NCBI GenBank assembly: GCA_031283785.1
Contig: JAITBC010000320.1
Location: forward strand, 1 to 10,081
DNA: 10,081 nucleotides
Source: Tannerella sp.
GTDB taxonomy: Bacteria > Bacteroidota > Bacteroidia > Bacteroidales > Tannerellaceae
Direction of reading: 5' to 3'
Shown: positions 1 through 5,826 of the stretch, piece after piece
Numbering within the stretch: the stretch's first letter is position 1
Layout: every line of letters starts with the position of its first letter
The notes under the pieces: model-generated
Seen by the model: only the letters and a program-made list of their open reading frames with translations
What the model was told of the DNA's origin: nothing
The model's database searches: none
Position numbers and translations under genes: made by a program

Positions 1-40
1 TTCTCGTGTTTTTGATTAATATATTATATTTTATATACTA

Positions 41-129
<89 letters not shown>

Positions 130-304
130 TATGACGACGCCTGTTATTAAGAGAAAATTCATAATCTGTGTTTTTTTAAGTAAAGAAAATAACAGCAACA
201 AAAATACAACTCTTTTCCGAGGACAAAAATATTTTCGCAAAAAAAATAATGTCGTTATGTATTTTTAAGTATTTTCGCGCTTTAAATTACCCGCACGACG
301 AGTC

Positions 305-320
305 CGGAATCCTTATTCCG
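305..320. repeat. Small inverted repeat in the gene-poor left end
   Basis: CGGAAT (305-310) and ATTCCG (315-320) form a 6-bp perfect stem with a 4-base loop. It lies about 45 bp upstream of the promoter at 364-394. It could be an operator or a weak terminator of something upstream, but no T-tract follows on either strand. Apart from this, the microsatellite, its neighbouring hairpin, the promoter and the leader, I see no convincing gene in 1-497. Confidence 0.3.
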
Positions 321-363
321 ATCGCTGTTTTAAACCATGCGAAGTATAAATTTGCTGTTTTTC

Positions 364-394
364 TTTGAATTTCTGGAAGCGCACATTATCTTTG
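364..394 (+). promoter_or_regulatory. Bacteroidetes-type promoter for the orphan gene
   Basis: TTTG at 364-367 and TATCTTTG at 387-394 are separated by exactly 19 bases. This matches the Bacteroidetes housekeeping sigma factor consensus (-33 TTTG, N19, -7 TAnnTTTG) at every defined position. The predicted transcript start is near 401, giving a leader of about 97 nt before the ATG at 498. It is the best promoter match in the accessory segment and argues that the downstream gene is, or recently was, expressed. Confidence 0.75.
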
Positions 395-435
395 CAGGTA
401 GTAACTTAAAAAAAACAGCTATGCATAGTGCAAAT

Positions 436-478
436 ATCATATATGATGTAGTCTTCAAATTCATGAAGGAAGACATCA
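436..478 (+). promoter_or_regulatory. Structured 5' leader (palindrome plus stem-loop)
   Basis: Within the predicted leader of the 498 gene, 436-447 is a 12-bp perfect palindrome (ATCATATATGAT). It overlaps a longer stem-loop: TGATG (444-448) and TCTTC (452-456) pair with GAAGA (469-473) and CATCA (474-478), with a 3-base bulge on the left arm. An alternative fold pairs CTTCA (453-457) with TGAAG (464-468). The palindrome may be an operator and the stem-loops an RNA control element. Both readings are inference. Confidence 0.4.
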
Positions 479-497
479 TTACATAAATTAAATTATT

Positions 498-1058
498 ATG
501 GGAACAGGAATTATGGGCGCTATCCCCGTTTCATTTCGCTTTAGCAGTGAACCTTGGGGCTTGGAATCGGACATGCGGAACAATAAAAAAAAGTTTACAA
601 AACATGCTCCGAAAGATTTCTTTGATTTCTACAATGAAATCCAAAAACGTGTTACGGATAACAACGGAAAAGAAAAGGAATCAACGTACTATGAGATAAA
701 ACCGGAAATATTACTACCTAATTTCAAAGATTTTTTCTGCGAATTTCACGAGTTGATTGCTGACGAAGAAAAGACTAAAGGCTACGAGAAATTCAACGAT
801 ACATACGATGCGGTAGCCGCTTCCAATGATTTGAGCAAATTTATGGCGTATTTTGATGATGGCACAGGATATCCACCTATGGATTTTCCTTATTTTGAGC
901 CGATGTATGTCTCTGATTGTTGGAATTTGTTTGTTTATCAGGGCAGTTACAAAGCCATTTTAGAGGAATGGTCAACATTGTCGCACATGGAACGTTTGGT
1001 GTGGGCTGCAATTAAAAACCCGCTGGCAAAAGTGATGAGATTTGGAATGTCCTTATGA
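498..1058 (+). CDS. Orphan hypothetical protein, 186 aa
   Basis: I do not recognise this protein with certainty. It is a soluble-looking, mildly acidic protein (about 29 Asp/Glu against 22 Lys/Arg). It is rich in Phe, Tyr and Trp, with no signal peptide, lipobox or membrane segment, so it is probably cytoplasmic. The middle is highly charged (about residues 25-100), followed by an aromatic stretch (about 118-145, with DDGTGYPPMDFPYF) and a helical C-terminus. The first ATG is used; a second ATG at 513 (MGAIPVSF) would remove five residues and is equally plausible. A consensus promoter and a folded leader lie just upstream. The size, acidity and stand-alone placement in a decayed accessory region resemble polymorphic-toxin immunity proteins, but no toxin gene is visible here, so that is only a suggestion. 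The frame is uninterrupted, unlike its neighbours. Confidence 0.7.
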   Translation: MGTGIMGAIPVSFRFSSEPWGLESDMRNNKKKFTKHAPKDFFDFYNEIQKRVTDNNGKEKESTYYEIKPEILLPNFKDFFCEFHELIADEEKTKGYEKFNDTYDAVAASNDLSKFMAYFDDGTGYPPMDFPYFEPMYVSDCWNLFVYQGSYKAILEEWSTLSHMERLVWAAIKNPLAKVMRFGMSL

Positions 1059-1074
1059 TAAGGATATGCTTATC
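1057..1074 (+). terminator. Weak stem-loop at the end of the orphan gene
   Basis: GATAAG (1057-1062) and CTTATC (1069-1074) form a 6-bp stem with a 6-base loop, overlapping the stop codon of the 498 gene. There is no following T-run, so intrinsic termination is doubtful. It may instead protect the 3' end of the transcript. Confidence 0.25.
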
Positions 1075-1106
1075 CCGCTACTGAGGTTTGGGTTGTTAAC
1101 TGTTTT

Positions 1107-1405
1107 TTACACCCCTGCCTCTGTAACGCCCTCCACGTTTTCATCCTATTTGATGCGTTCATCCCAAGATGCTTGCTTTCTTTTGCTACGGCGGTCGAAG
1201 ATGAGCAGGTAAAGCGGCGCTCCGGGCGCTTTCCTGTCATGGTAGTGTTTTATTTGTCGCAAGCCTTCTGCAAGAATGCGGTCAAATCCTTTTTTATCCA
1301 GAAGGACTTATATTTTCATAATGCATTTATAACCGTGATATTCGACGTACAAATCCATTTTCCCGCTTCCGGCGGGACGGACCAACAATTGAAAACCGGC
1401 GCAGT
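1107..1405 (-). pseudogene. Relic: C-terminus of PD-(D/E)XK nuclease / AAA-ATPase-like protein
   Basis: Read on the minus strand, one frame gives the pattern GFQLLVRPAGSGKMDLYVEYHG, a stop, then ILAEGLRQIKHYHDR, LYLLIFDRR and ASWDERI, another stop, and a final stop at 1107-1109. This order (MDLYVEY, EGLxQIxxYxDR, LLIFDRR, WxERI) is typical of the C-terminal nuclease domain of the AAA-ATPase-like/PDDEXK_9 (DUF1703-type) proteins that are abundant as paralogs in Bacteroidales. The expected catalytic (I/V)E(I/L)K segment after the Asp of MDLY is corrupted: the sequence reads CIMKI followed by a stop, as if one base was lost before GAA. With at least two in-frame stops and no ATPase part, it is non-functional. 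The family call is from motif memory, not a search. Confidence 0.65.
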
Positions 1406-1419
1406 CAAAATTCATCCTC

Positions 1420-1811
1420 TCACATCGAACAGGAAACGAAATACGCTCCGGCCGCAAGACGGGTCGTATTTCCTGCCGCCACAACGCCGTTAAGCGTATA
1501 TCCGGATACGCTCTCCGGCAAAATCAGCGTCGCTTCGCTTCCCGAAGGGATGGATATATCCAGTAACAGGGTGGCGCTATCGGAGGTCTTCCAGTTCACT
1601 TCCACCGTTCCATACGGCGTTTCCCGCGATACGTTCCCCAGGTCATGCCTTCCGGTATTTGCGGACAAATATAAAAATGCCTGTAACCGGGCGCCCGATC
1701 ATCCGGGTGGATGCCTCCGATCGCCTCGTAAAACCAGCTGCCTATCCCGTTATAACAGTTATGTATCCGGCTGCGCTCACCGTTCCAGTGTTCCCACGTC
1801 GTCGTGGCGCC
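1420..1811 (-). pseudogene. Relic: C-terminal part of a GH78 alpha-L-rhamnosidase, frameshifted
   Basis: Minus-strand frame one (from 1811 down to about 1640) reads GATTTWEHWNGERS, HNCYNGIGSWFYEAIGGI, then APGYRHFYICPQIPEGMTWG. This is the end of the (alpha/alpha)6 catalytic barrel of GH78 rhamnosidases, including the TTxWExWxGxRS signature. The reading then passes to another frame, NVSRETPYGTVEVNWK through IPPGSEATLILP-like residues to a stop at 1420-1422, which is the beta-sandwich C-terminal domain. The switch falls at a four-base homopolymer (CCCC on the plus strand, 1636-1639), consistent with a one-base deletion. These enzymes hydrolyse terminal L-rhamnose from plant or bacterial glycans and are usually exported and over 700 aa. 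Only about 130 residues remain, the N-terminal three quarters are missing, and beyond 1811 the homology is lost. It cannot make an enzyme. Confidence 0.8.
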
Positions 1812-1813
1812 GA

Positions 1814-2399
1814 AAAATATTGGATTATGTGATCATTCCAAGTAACGAAAAAGACTTGACGGACTGTGGCGGAGGAAGAGTCTTACGAAACTTTGGAAAC
1901 ATGAGGAGGTGTGCTGCCGGACTTCTTTTGAGCAATCCGGAAACCGACATGGTTTTTCTTTATATGAATGATAAATCAATAGCCCCTGTTTTTTGTAAAA
2001 AAACTATTGGTAGACAACGTATATCCTAAAGTCATTTTGAGTAATTTTATGGATGTGGGCAGATATCAATTTATGACAGTTGAAACGCTCTTTAATTTGG
2101 AAGATATTGGTAAGTTCCCGTATAAATATTATATACATGATAAACAAACAGGCGAAATATTCCCTCAGAAAGTGGTATTGTCTGATTATAAAGGAAAAGA
2201 ATTGTTCATTTCAGCTAAAAATACGCTTTTTAATGGAAAAGAAACATTGGCTTACTTTGAATTGGATTTATTTGAACTTAAACAGGCATACCGCGAAAAC
2301 AAACTAAACGATAAGTTGAAAGAGTTGGTAGCTACGCTAAATGAATATGAAGATAATAATGTCTTTATGTTGGCCAACTTTCACCAAGCAATCACTTAA
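1814..2399 (+). pseudogene. Relic: C-terminal half of a 6-bladed beta-propeller protein, frameshifted
   Basis: Two plus-strand frames together give about 195 residues resembling the C-terminal half of the 6-bladed beta-propeller lipoproteins common in Bacteroidales (normally about 380 aa, often near polysaccharide-utilisation genes). Frame one (1814 to about 2005) contains GLLLSNPETDMVFLYMNDKS, matching the family's ...DTVYLL.kDkSltPv... strand. Frame two (about 2007-2399) contains FMDVGRYQFMTVETLF, the YIHDKQTGEIF segment, and a C-terminal helix LKQAYRENKLNDKLKELVA ending in a typical low-complexity tail. The frames join at ACTATTGG (2003-2010), so a net one-base gain or two-base loss is likely. 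The first frame ends at a TAA 20-odd bases later, and the second has a stop (TAG) at 1980-1982, so neither frame alone spans the domain. The N-terminal lipobox half is absent. The function of intact homologues is poorly known. Confidence 0.72.
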
Positions 2400-2428
2400 A
2401 CATCCTGCGAGTCCTTACGTAACCATTT

Positions 2429-2472
2429 GAGGATCTTTGATAGCCGCATCGTGCTTGCGAAGCGTAATCCTC
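2429..2472. terminator. Possible stem-loop between mgtE and the relic region
   Basis: GAGGAT (2429-2434) can pair with ATCCTC (2467-2472), enclosing a small inner hairpin (GCTT GCG AAGC around 2453-2463). It sits between the convergent ends of mgtE and the beta-propeller relic. There is no T-tract on either side, and the loop is long. It is a weak candidate for a transcript 3' end. Confidence 0.2.
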
Positions 2473-3826
2473 ACCTCATTAAAAGGGTAGTGGTTGCCAT
2501 ATAGATGAGCATGCCGATGATGTCGTTCGTGATCGATATAAACGGCCCGGTGGCAATGGCAGGGTTGATGTTGAATTTATCCAGCATCATCGGCACAAGT
2601 GTCCCGAATGTGCTGGCAAACATGATAACGGCAAACAGGCTGATTGATACGGATAGCGTTATGTTCCGGTCTCCGAGCGTAAAATAGTTGTAGATGAATA
2701 CAATGAGGCTTATTATCGCTGCGTTTGTCAGAGCTACTGCCGTTTCTTTCAGTATTTGGCGGAATATCTGTCCGTGTTTCAGGCTGTTGTTTGCCAGTCC
2801 CTGTACTACGATAGCGGACGACTGTGTGCCGATATTTCCGCCGGTGCCACCGATAAGCGGTATGAACAGGGCCATTTTAGGGTTAGCGGCAAACCCGCTT
2901 TCGAAACCGCCGAGGATCATGGAGTTACTGAGGCCTCCAATCATTCCGAAAAGAAGCCATGGCAGGCGTGCTGCGGTTTGCATCAGCACATTATCCGATG
3001 TTTCTACGTCCTGCGAGATACCGGAAGCCAGCTGGTAGTCGCGTTCGTGATGTTCTTTGACTTCATCCATCACATCGTCGACGGTTATATGTCCTAACAG
3101 TCGTCCGATGCTGTCGGTTACGGGCAGGGATACGAGGTCGTATTTGGATATCAGTTCCACGACCTCTTCCGTATCGGCATTGTCGTGTACCGAAACGGGG
3201 TCTATCTGCATGACGTGTTTTATCTTGGAAACAGACGGGCTGGTGATCAGCTTTTGCAGCGGCAGTACGCCTCGCAGCCGTTCATCATCGTCAACGACAT
3301 ATACATTATATATTTCGTCCATGTTTTCATCTTCGGCCTGTTTCCTCATTTCTTCGATGCAGTGGGGCATACTCCAGTTTTCGTTGACTACGATCATTTC
3401 AGTGCCCATCAGTCCTCCGGCCGTGTCTTCGTCGTAGCGCAGAAGGTCGATGATATCGCCTGCCTGTTCTACGTCGTCGATATGCGAGAGGATCTCTTCC
3501 TGGCGTTCTTCGTCCATATCGCGCATCAACTCGACGGCATCATCCGTGTCCATTTCATTGATGAACCGTTTGGCGATAAGTTTGTTAGGTAATTCCTTCA
3601 GGAGTTTGCGACGGTCGTCATCTTCGAGTTCCATAAGTACGTCGGCCGCCTTTTCGCCGTCCAGGAGAAGATACAGGTAGATCGCTTCTTTCAGCGTAAG
3701 TTCTTTGTATAATTCCGCAATATCGGCAGGATGCAGATTGCCCAGTATTTCAACTGCTTTTTCCCTGTCTTTCCGTTCGATGACAACTTTCAGGTCATCT
3801 ATGTATTCTTTTGTTAATTCAATCAT
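2471..3826 (-). CDS. mgtE: MgtE family magnesium transporter
   Basis: A Mg2+ channel/transporter of the inner membrane that imports magnesium and closes when cytosolic Mg2+ is high. At 451 aa it has the full-length MgtE layout. An acidic superhelical MgtE_N domain (about 1-130) is followed by the linker motif YDEDTAGGLMGTEM (131-144) and paired CBS domains (about 145-262), which sense Mg2+. A connecting helix leads into five C-terminal membrane helices (about 285-446). The pore signature GGTGGNIGTQS (327-337) and the conserved Asp in the last helix (D435, in SITND), equivalent to the pore metal-binding Asp of characterised MgtE, are both present. The ATG at 3824-3826 lies inside the end of ksgA, with an 8-base overlap, so translation is probably coupled. 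No separate promoter or Mg2+ leader is apparent. It converges on the beta-propeller relic, 71 bases away. Confidence 0.96.
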   Translation of the reverse strand: MIELTKEYIDDLKVVIERKDREKAVEILGNLHPADIAELYKELTLKEAIYLYLLLDGEKAADVLMELEDDDRRKLLKELPNKLIAKRFINEMDTDDAVELMRDMDEERQEEILSHIDDVEQAGDIIDLLRYDEDTAGGLMGTEMIVVNENWSMPHCIEEMRKQAEDENMDEIYNVYVVDDDERLRGVLPLQKLITSPSVSKIKHVMQIDPVSVHDNADTEEVVELISKYDLVSLPVTDSIGRLLGHITVDDVMDEVKEHHERDYQLASGISQDVETSDNVLMQTAARLPWLLFGMIGGLSNSMILGGFESGFAANPKMALFIPLIGGTGGNIGTQSSAIVVQGLANNSLKHGQIFRQILKETAVALTNAAIISLIVFIYNYFTLGDRNITLSVSISLFAVIMFASTFGTLVPMMLDKFNINPAIATGPFISITNDIIGMLIYMATTTLLMR

Positions 3827-4619
3827 TGCTGTTGTGTGTTGGAGGTGAATGTCTTTCGACGATTAATGTTAATTCAATAAACTGTTCGATGGATAACTGT
3901 TCGGGTCTTTTATCGAATACAGGCAGCGTAAAACACGGACAGTCCTTACCTAATAGCGGTTTCATCGAATTTCTCAATGTTTTTCGTCGCCGATTGAAGG
4001 ATGTTTTGACGACTTTTTTATAAAGTTCTTCATCGCATCCCAATTCGGTGCGGCTGTTTCGTGTCATGCGTATGACCGCGCTTTTGACTTTCGGCGGGGG
4101 ATCGAATACCTTTTCACTTACGGTAAAAAGATATTCGACATCATACCAGGGCTGTATCAAAGCGCTTAATATACCGAAATTCCTGCTGCCCGGAGGTGCC
4201 GAGAGGCGTTCGGCAACTTCTTTCTGTATCATGCCGGAACAGCAAATCACCTGTTCCCGGTGTTCGAGTACTTTAAAGAAAATCCGGCTTGATATACAGT
4301 ATGGATAGTTCCCCGTAACGCAAAATTTTGAAGCGTACAGCCGGTCCAGTTTCATTTTCAAGAAATCCGTCGCATGGATATGCCCGGAAAGGTTTGGGAA
4401 GTGTTGCTCAAGATATTTGACAGATGCCTGGTCTATCTCGACGACAGACAGGTCGTATCCTTCGTCAAGCAAAAAACGGGTAAGCGCACCCGTTCCGGGA
4501 CCTACCTCCAAAACCGGCAGGCCACGATAAGCAGACAACGTTTCTGCAATACGTTGTGCAATTACAAAGTCTTTCAGGAAATGCTGCCCTAAAGACTTTT
4601 TTGGCCGGATAATCGTCAT
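3819..4619 (-). CDS. rsmA: 16S rRNA (adenine1518-N6/adenine1519-N6)-dimethyltransferase
   Basis: KsgA/RsmA uses S-adenosylmethionine to dimethylate two adjacent adenines in the 3' terminal hairpin of 16S rRNA, a late small-subunit checkpoint; its loss confers kasugamycin resistance. The 266-aa product has the usual length and all signature motifs: KKSLGQHFL near the N-terminus (7-15), SAM motif I LEVGPGTGALT (37-47), VVEID (59-63), TDFL (84-87), catalytic NYPY (104-107), FDPPPKVKSAV (172-182) and SFNRRRKTLRN (207-217). The ATG at 4617-4619 leaves the conserved N-terminus complete. It is the first gene of an operon with mgtE (8-base overlap). Its transcript probably starts from the minus-strand -7 box in the shared 86-bp intergenic region. 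Confidence 0.97.
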   Translation of the reverse strand: MTIIRPKKSLGQHFLKDFVIAQRIAETLSAYRGLPVLEVGPGTGALTRFLLDEGYDLSVVEIDQASVKYLEQHFPNLSGHIHATDFLKMKLDRLYASKFCVTGNYPYCISSRIFFKVLEHREQVICCSGMIQKEVAERLSAPPGSRNFGILSALIQPWYDVEYLFTVSEKVFDPPPKVKSAVIRMTRNSRTELGCDEELYKKVVKTSFNRRRKTLRNSMKPLLGKDCPCFTLPVFDKRPEQLSIEQFIELTLIVERHSPPTHNSND

Positions 4620-4659
4620 CGGATACCAATTTGTCTAACGTTAATTTAATTATTGTTTG

Positions 4660-4681
4660 TATCTTTGCGCGGACAAAGGTA
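4660..4681. promoter_or_regulatory. Face-to-face -7 boxes of a divergent promoter pair
   Basis: TATCTTTG (4660-4667) on the plus strand and TACCTTTG on the minus strand (CAAAGGTA at 4674-4681) both match the Bacteroidetes -7 box TAnnTTTG. They face each other across only six bases, forming an imperfect 22-bp palindrome. The plus box would serve the flippase-like gene (start 4706) and the minus box ksgA-mgtE (start 4619). Good -33 TTTG boxes at the 19-base spacing are not present for either; the nearest plus-strand TTTG (4630-4633) is 26 bases away. RNA polymerase probably cannot occupy both at once. Confidence 0.6.
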
Positions 4682-4705
4682 CAAATAATAATTTAAGTTT
4701 TACAT

Positions 4706-5767
4706 ATGGATATGAAACGAATATTCCGAAAGATGATTCAGATATTACTTCCTTTATCTCTGGGGATGATATTATTGTGGTATCTCTATCGTAATCAGGA
4801 TCCGGGTGAGATAATTAATGTTGTGAGAAAAGGAGTTCGATATGATATACTGCTTTTTTCGCTGGTTTTCGGCCTGGCGGCAAATACGGTTCGCGGATTG
4901 CGATGGAGCATGCTGATTGATTCGCTGGGGAAACGGGTGGACAGGAAGATGGCCATATATGCCGTATGGGGCAATTATGCGATCAATATAGCGCTTCCCC
5001 GTGTGGGCGAGATATGGCGCTGCGGCGTCATGTCGAAATATGAAAAGATCCCGTTTGCAAAACTGTTGGGTACGATGATTGTAGACCGTGTAATGGATAC
5101 GCTGGTGGTCGCATTGCTCACCGTATGCCTGTGCGTTTTTAATATAGGTTTCTTCCGGGACTTTTTTTCGGAAAATCCTCCTGTCATCATTACGACGCTC
5201 TATGCATTGATATCGTCCGTCACGACTTATATCGGGCTGACGGTACTGGCGGTAGCGCTCTGGTTTGTGTTCGTGAAACTGAAACATCTGGCGATTGTAA
5301 AAAAGATTGCCGGGATGTTCCGTAATATATGGGAAGGCGTCAAAAGCCTGTGGAAAATTGAGCACATGGCGCGTTTCTTTGTTCAGACGCTGTTGATATG
5401 GACAGGTTATTTCTTCTACTTTTATATTACCTTTTTTGCGTTCGACTTTACGAGAGATCTGGGCGTGCGTATAGCTCTTATAGCCTTTGCCATGAGCAGC
5501 ATAGGCGTGGCGATTCCCGTTCAGGGAGGCATAGGGGTGTGGCATTTTATGGTTATATCGACGCTTGTGGCTTTCGGAACGGACGCCTCCGATGCAGGTG
5601 CGTTTGCAATGGTTGTTTTTGCCGTACAAACTGCGTGGGTGATCCTGACGGGTTTGTTCGGTATTGCGGCATTGCCGATAGCGGGTAAAAAGCGGGGAAA
5701 AGATGAAGAAAATACGTTGCATCCGGGAATCTTAGATGAGAATCGGGAAATTTCGAACGGGGAGTGA
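4706..5767 (+). CDS. Flippase-like integral membrane protein (lysylphosphatidylglycerol synthase TM family)
   Basis: A 353-aa polytopic inner-membrane protein with about eight hydrophobic segments (roughly 11-28, 46-62, 84-98, 131-150, 160-190, 224-246, 254-288, 298-326) and a charged cytoplasmic tail. The family signatures are RGLRW (63-67), PRVGEIWR (98-105), DRVMD (127-131) and PVQGGIGVWH (271-280). They match the TM domain found in MprF as the lipid flippase and in many stand-alone proteins (UPF0104/LPG_synthase_TM). There is no aminoacyl-transferase domain, so it does not make lysyl-lipids itself. The likely role is moving a lipid or lipid-linked intermediate across the membrane, with unknown substrate. 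The ATG at 4706 is chosen; ATG at 4712 (MKRIF) is an alternative two codons in. Divergent from ksgA; a 59-base gap with its own promoter separates it from pepD. Confidence 0.88.
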   Translation: MDMKRIFRKMIQILLPLSLGMILLWYLYRNQDPGEIINVVRKGVRYDILLFSLVFGLAANTVRGLRWSMLIDSLGKRVDRKMAIYAVWGNYAINIALPRVGEIWRCGVMSKYEKIPFAKLLGTMIVDRVMDTLVVALLTVCLCVFNIGFFRDFFSENPPVIITTLYALISSVTTYIGLTVLAVALWFVFVKLKHLAIVKKIAGMFRNIWEGVKSLWKIEHMARFFVQTLLIWTGYFFYFYITFFAFDFTRDLGVRIALIAFAMSSIGVAIPVQGGIGVWHFMVISTLVAFGTDASDAGAFAMVVFAVQTAWVILTGLFGIAALPIAGKKRGKDEENTLHPGILDENREISNGE

Positions 5768-5776
5768 TGGGACGAT

Positions 5777-5807
5777 GTTGATAAATGAAGATAAAATTTT
5801 AACTTTG
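5777..5807 (+). promoter_or_regulatory. Promoter of the pepD-symporter operon
   Basis: GTTG (5777-5780) and TAACTTTG (5800-5807) are separated by exactly 19 bases. The -7 box matches the Bacteroidetes TAnnTTTG consensus fully and the -33 box matches three of four bases. The predicted start near 5814 leaves a short leader of about 13 bases before the pepD ATG at 5827. Confidence 0.7.
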
Positions 5808-5826
5808 GACTTTTAAAATAAAAATC

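Noticed and set aside
1173..1493. Plus-strand 106-aa frame
   Set aside because: It is antisense to the nuclease and rhamnosidase relics, whose minus-strand translations carry recognisable family motifs.
1550..1813. Plus-strand frame upstream of the propeller relic
   Set aside because: The part before about 1814 is antisense to the rhamnosidase relic. Only the later part of this frame shows beta-propeller similarity.
4772..5722. Long (316-aa) minus-strand frame opposite the flippase-like gene
   Set aside because: Its His/Arg/Tyr/Gln-rich composition is typical of an antisense shadow, while the plus strand encodes a membrane protein with conserved family motifs.
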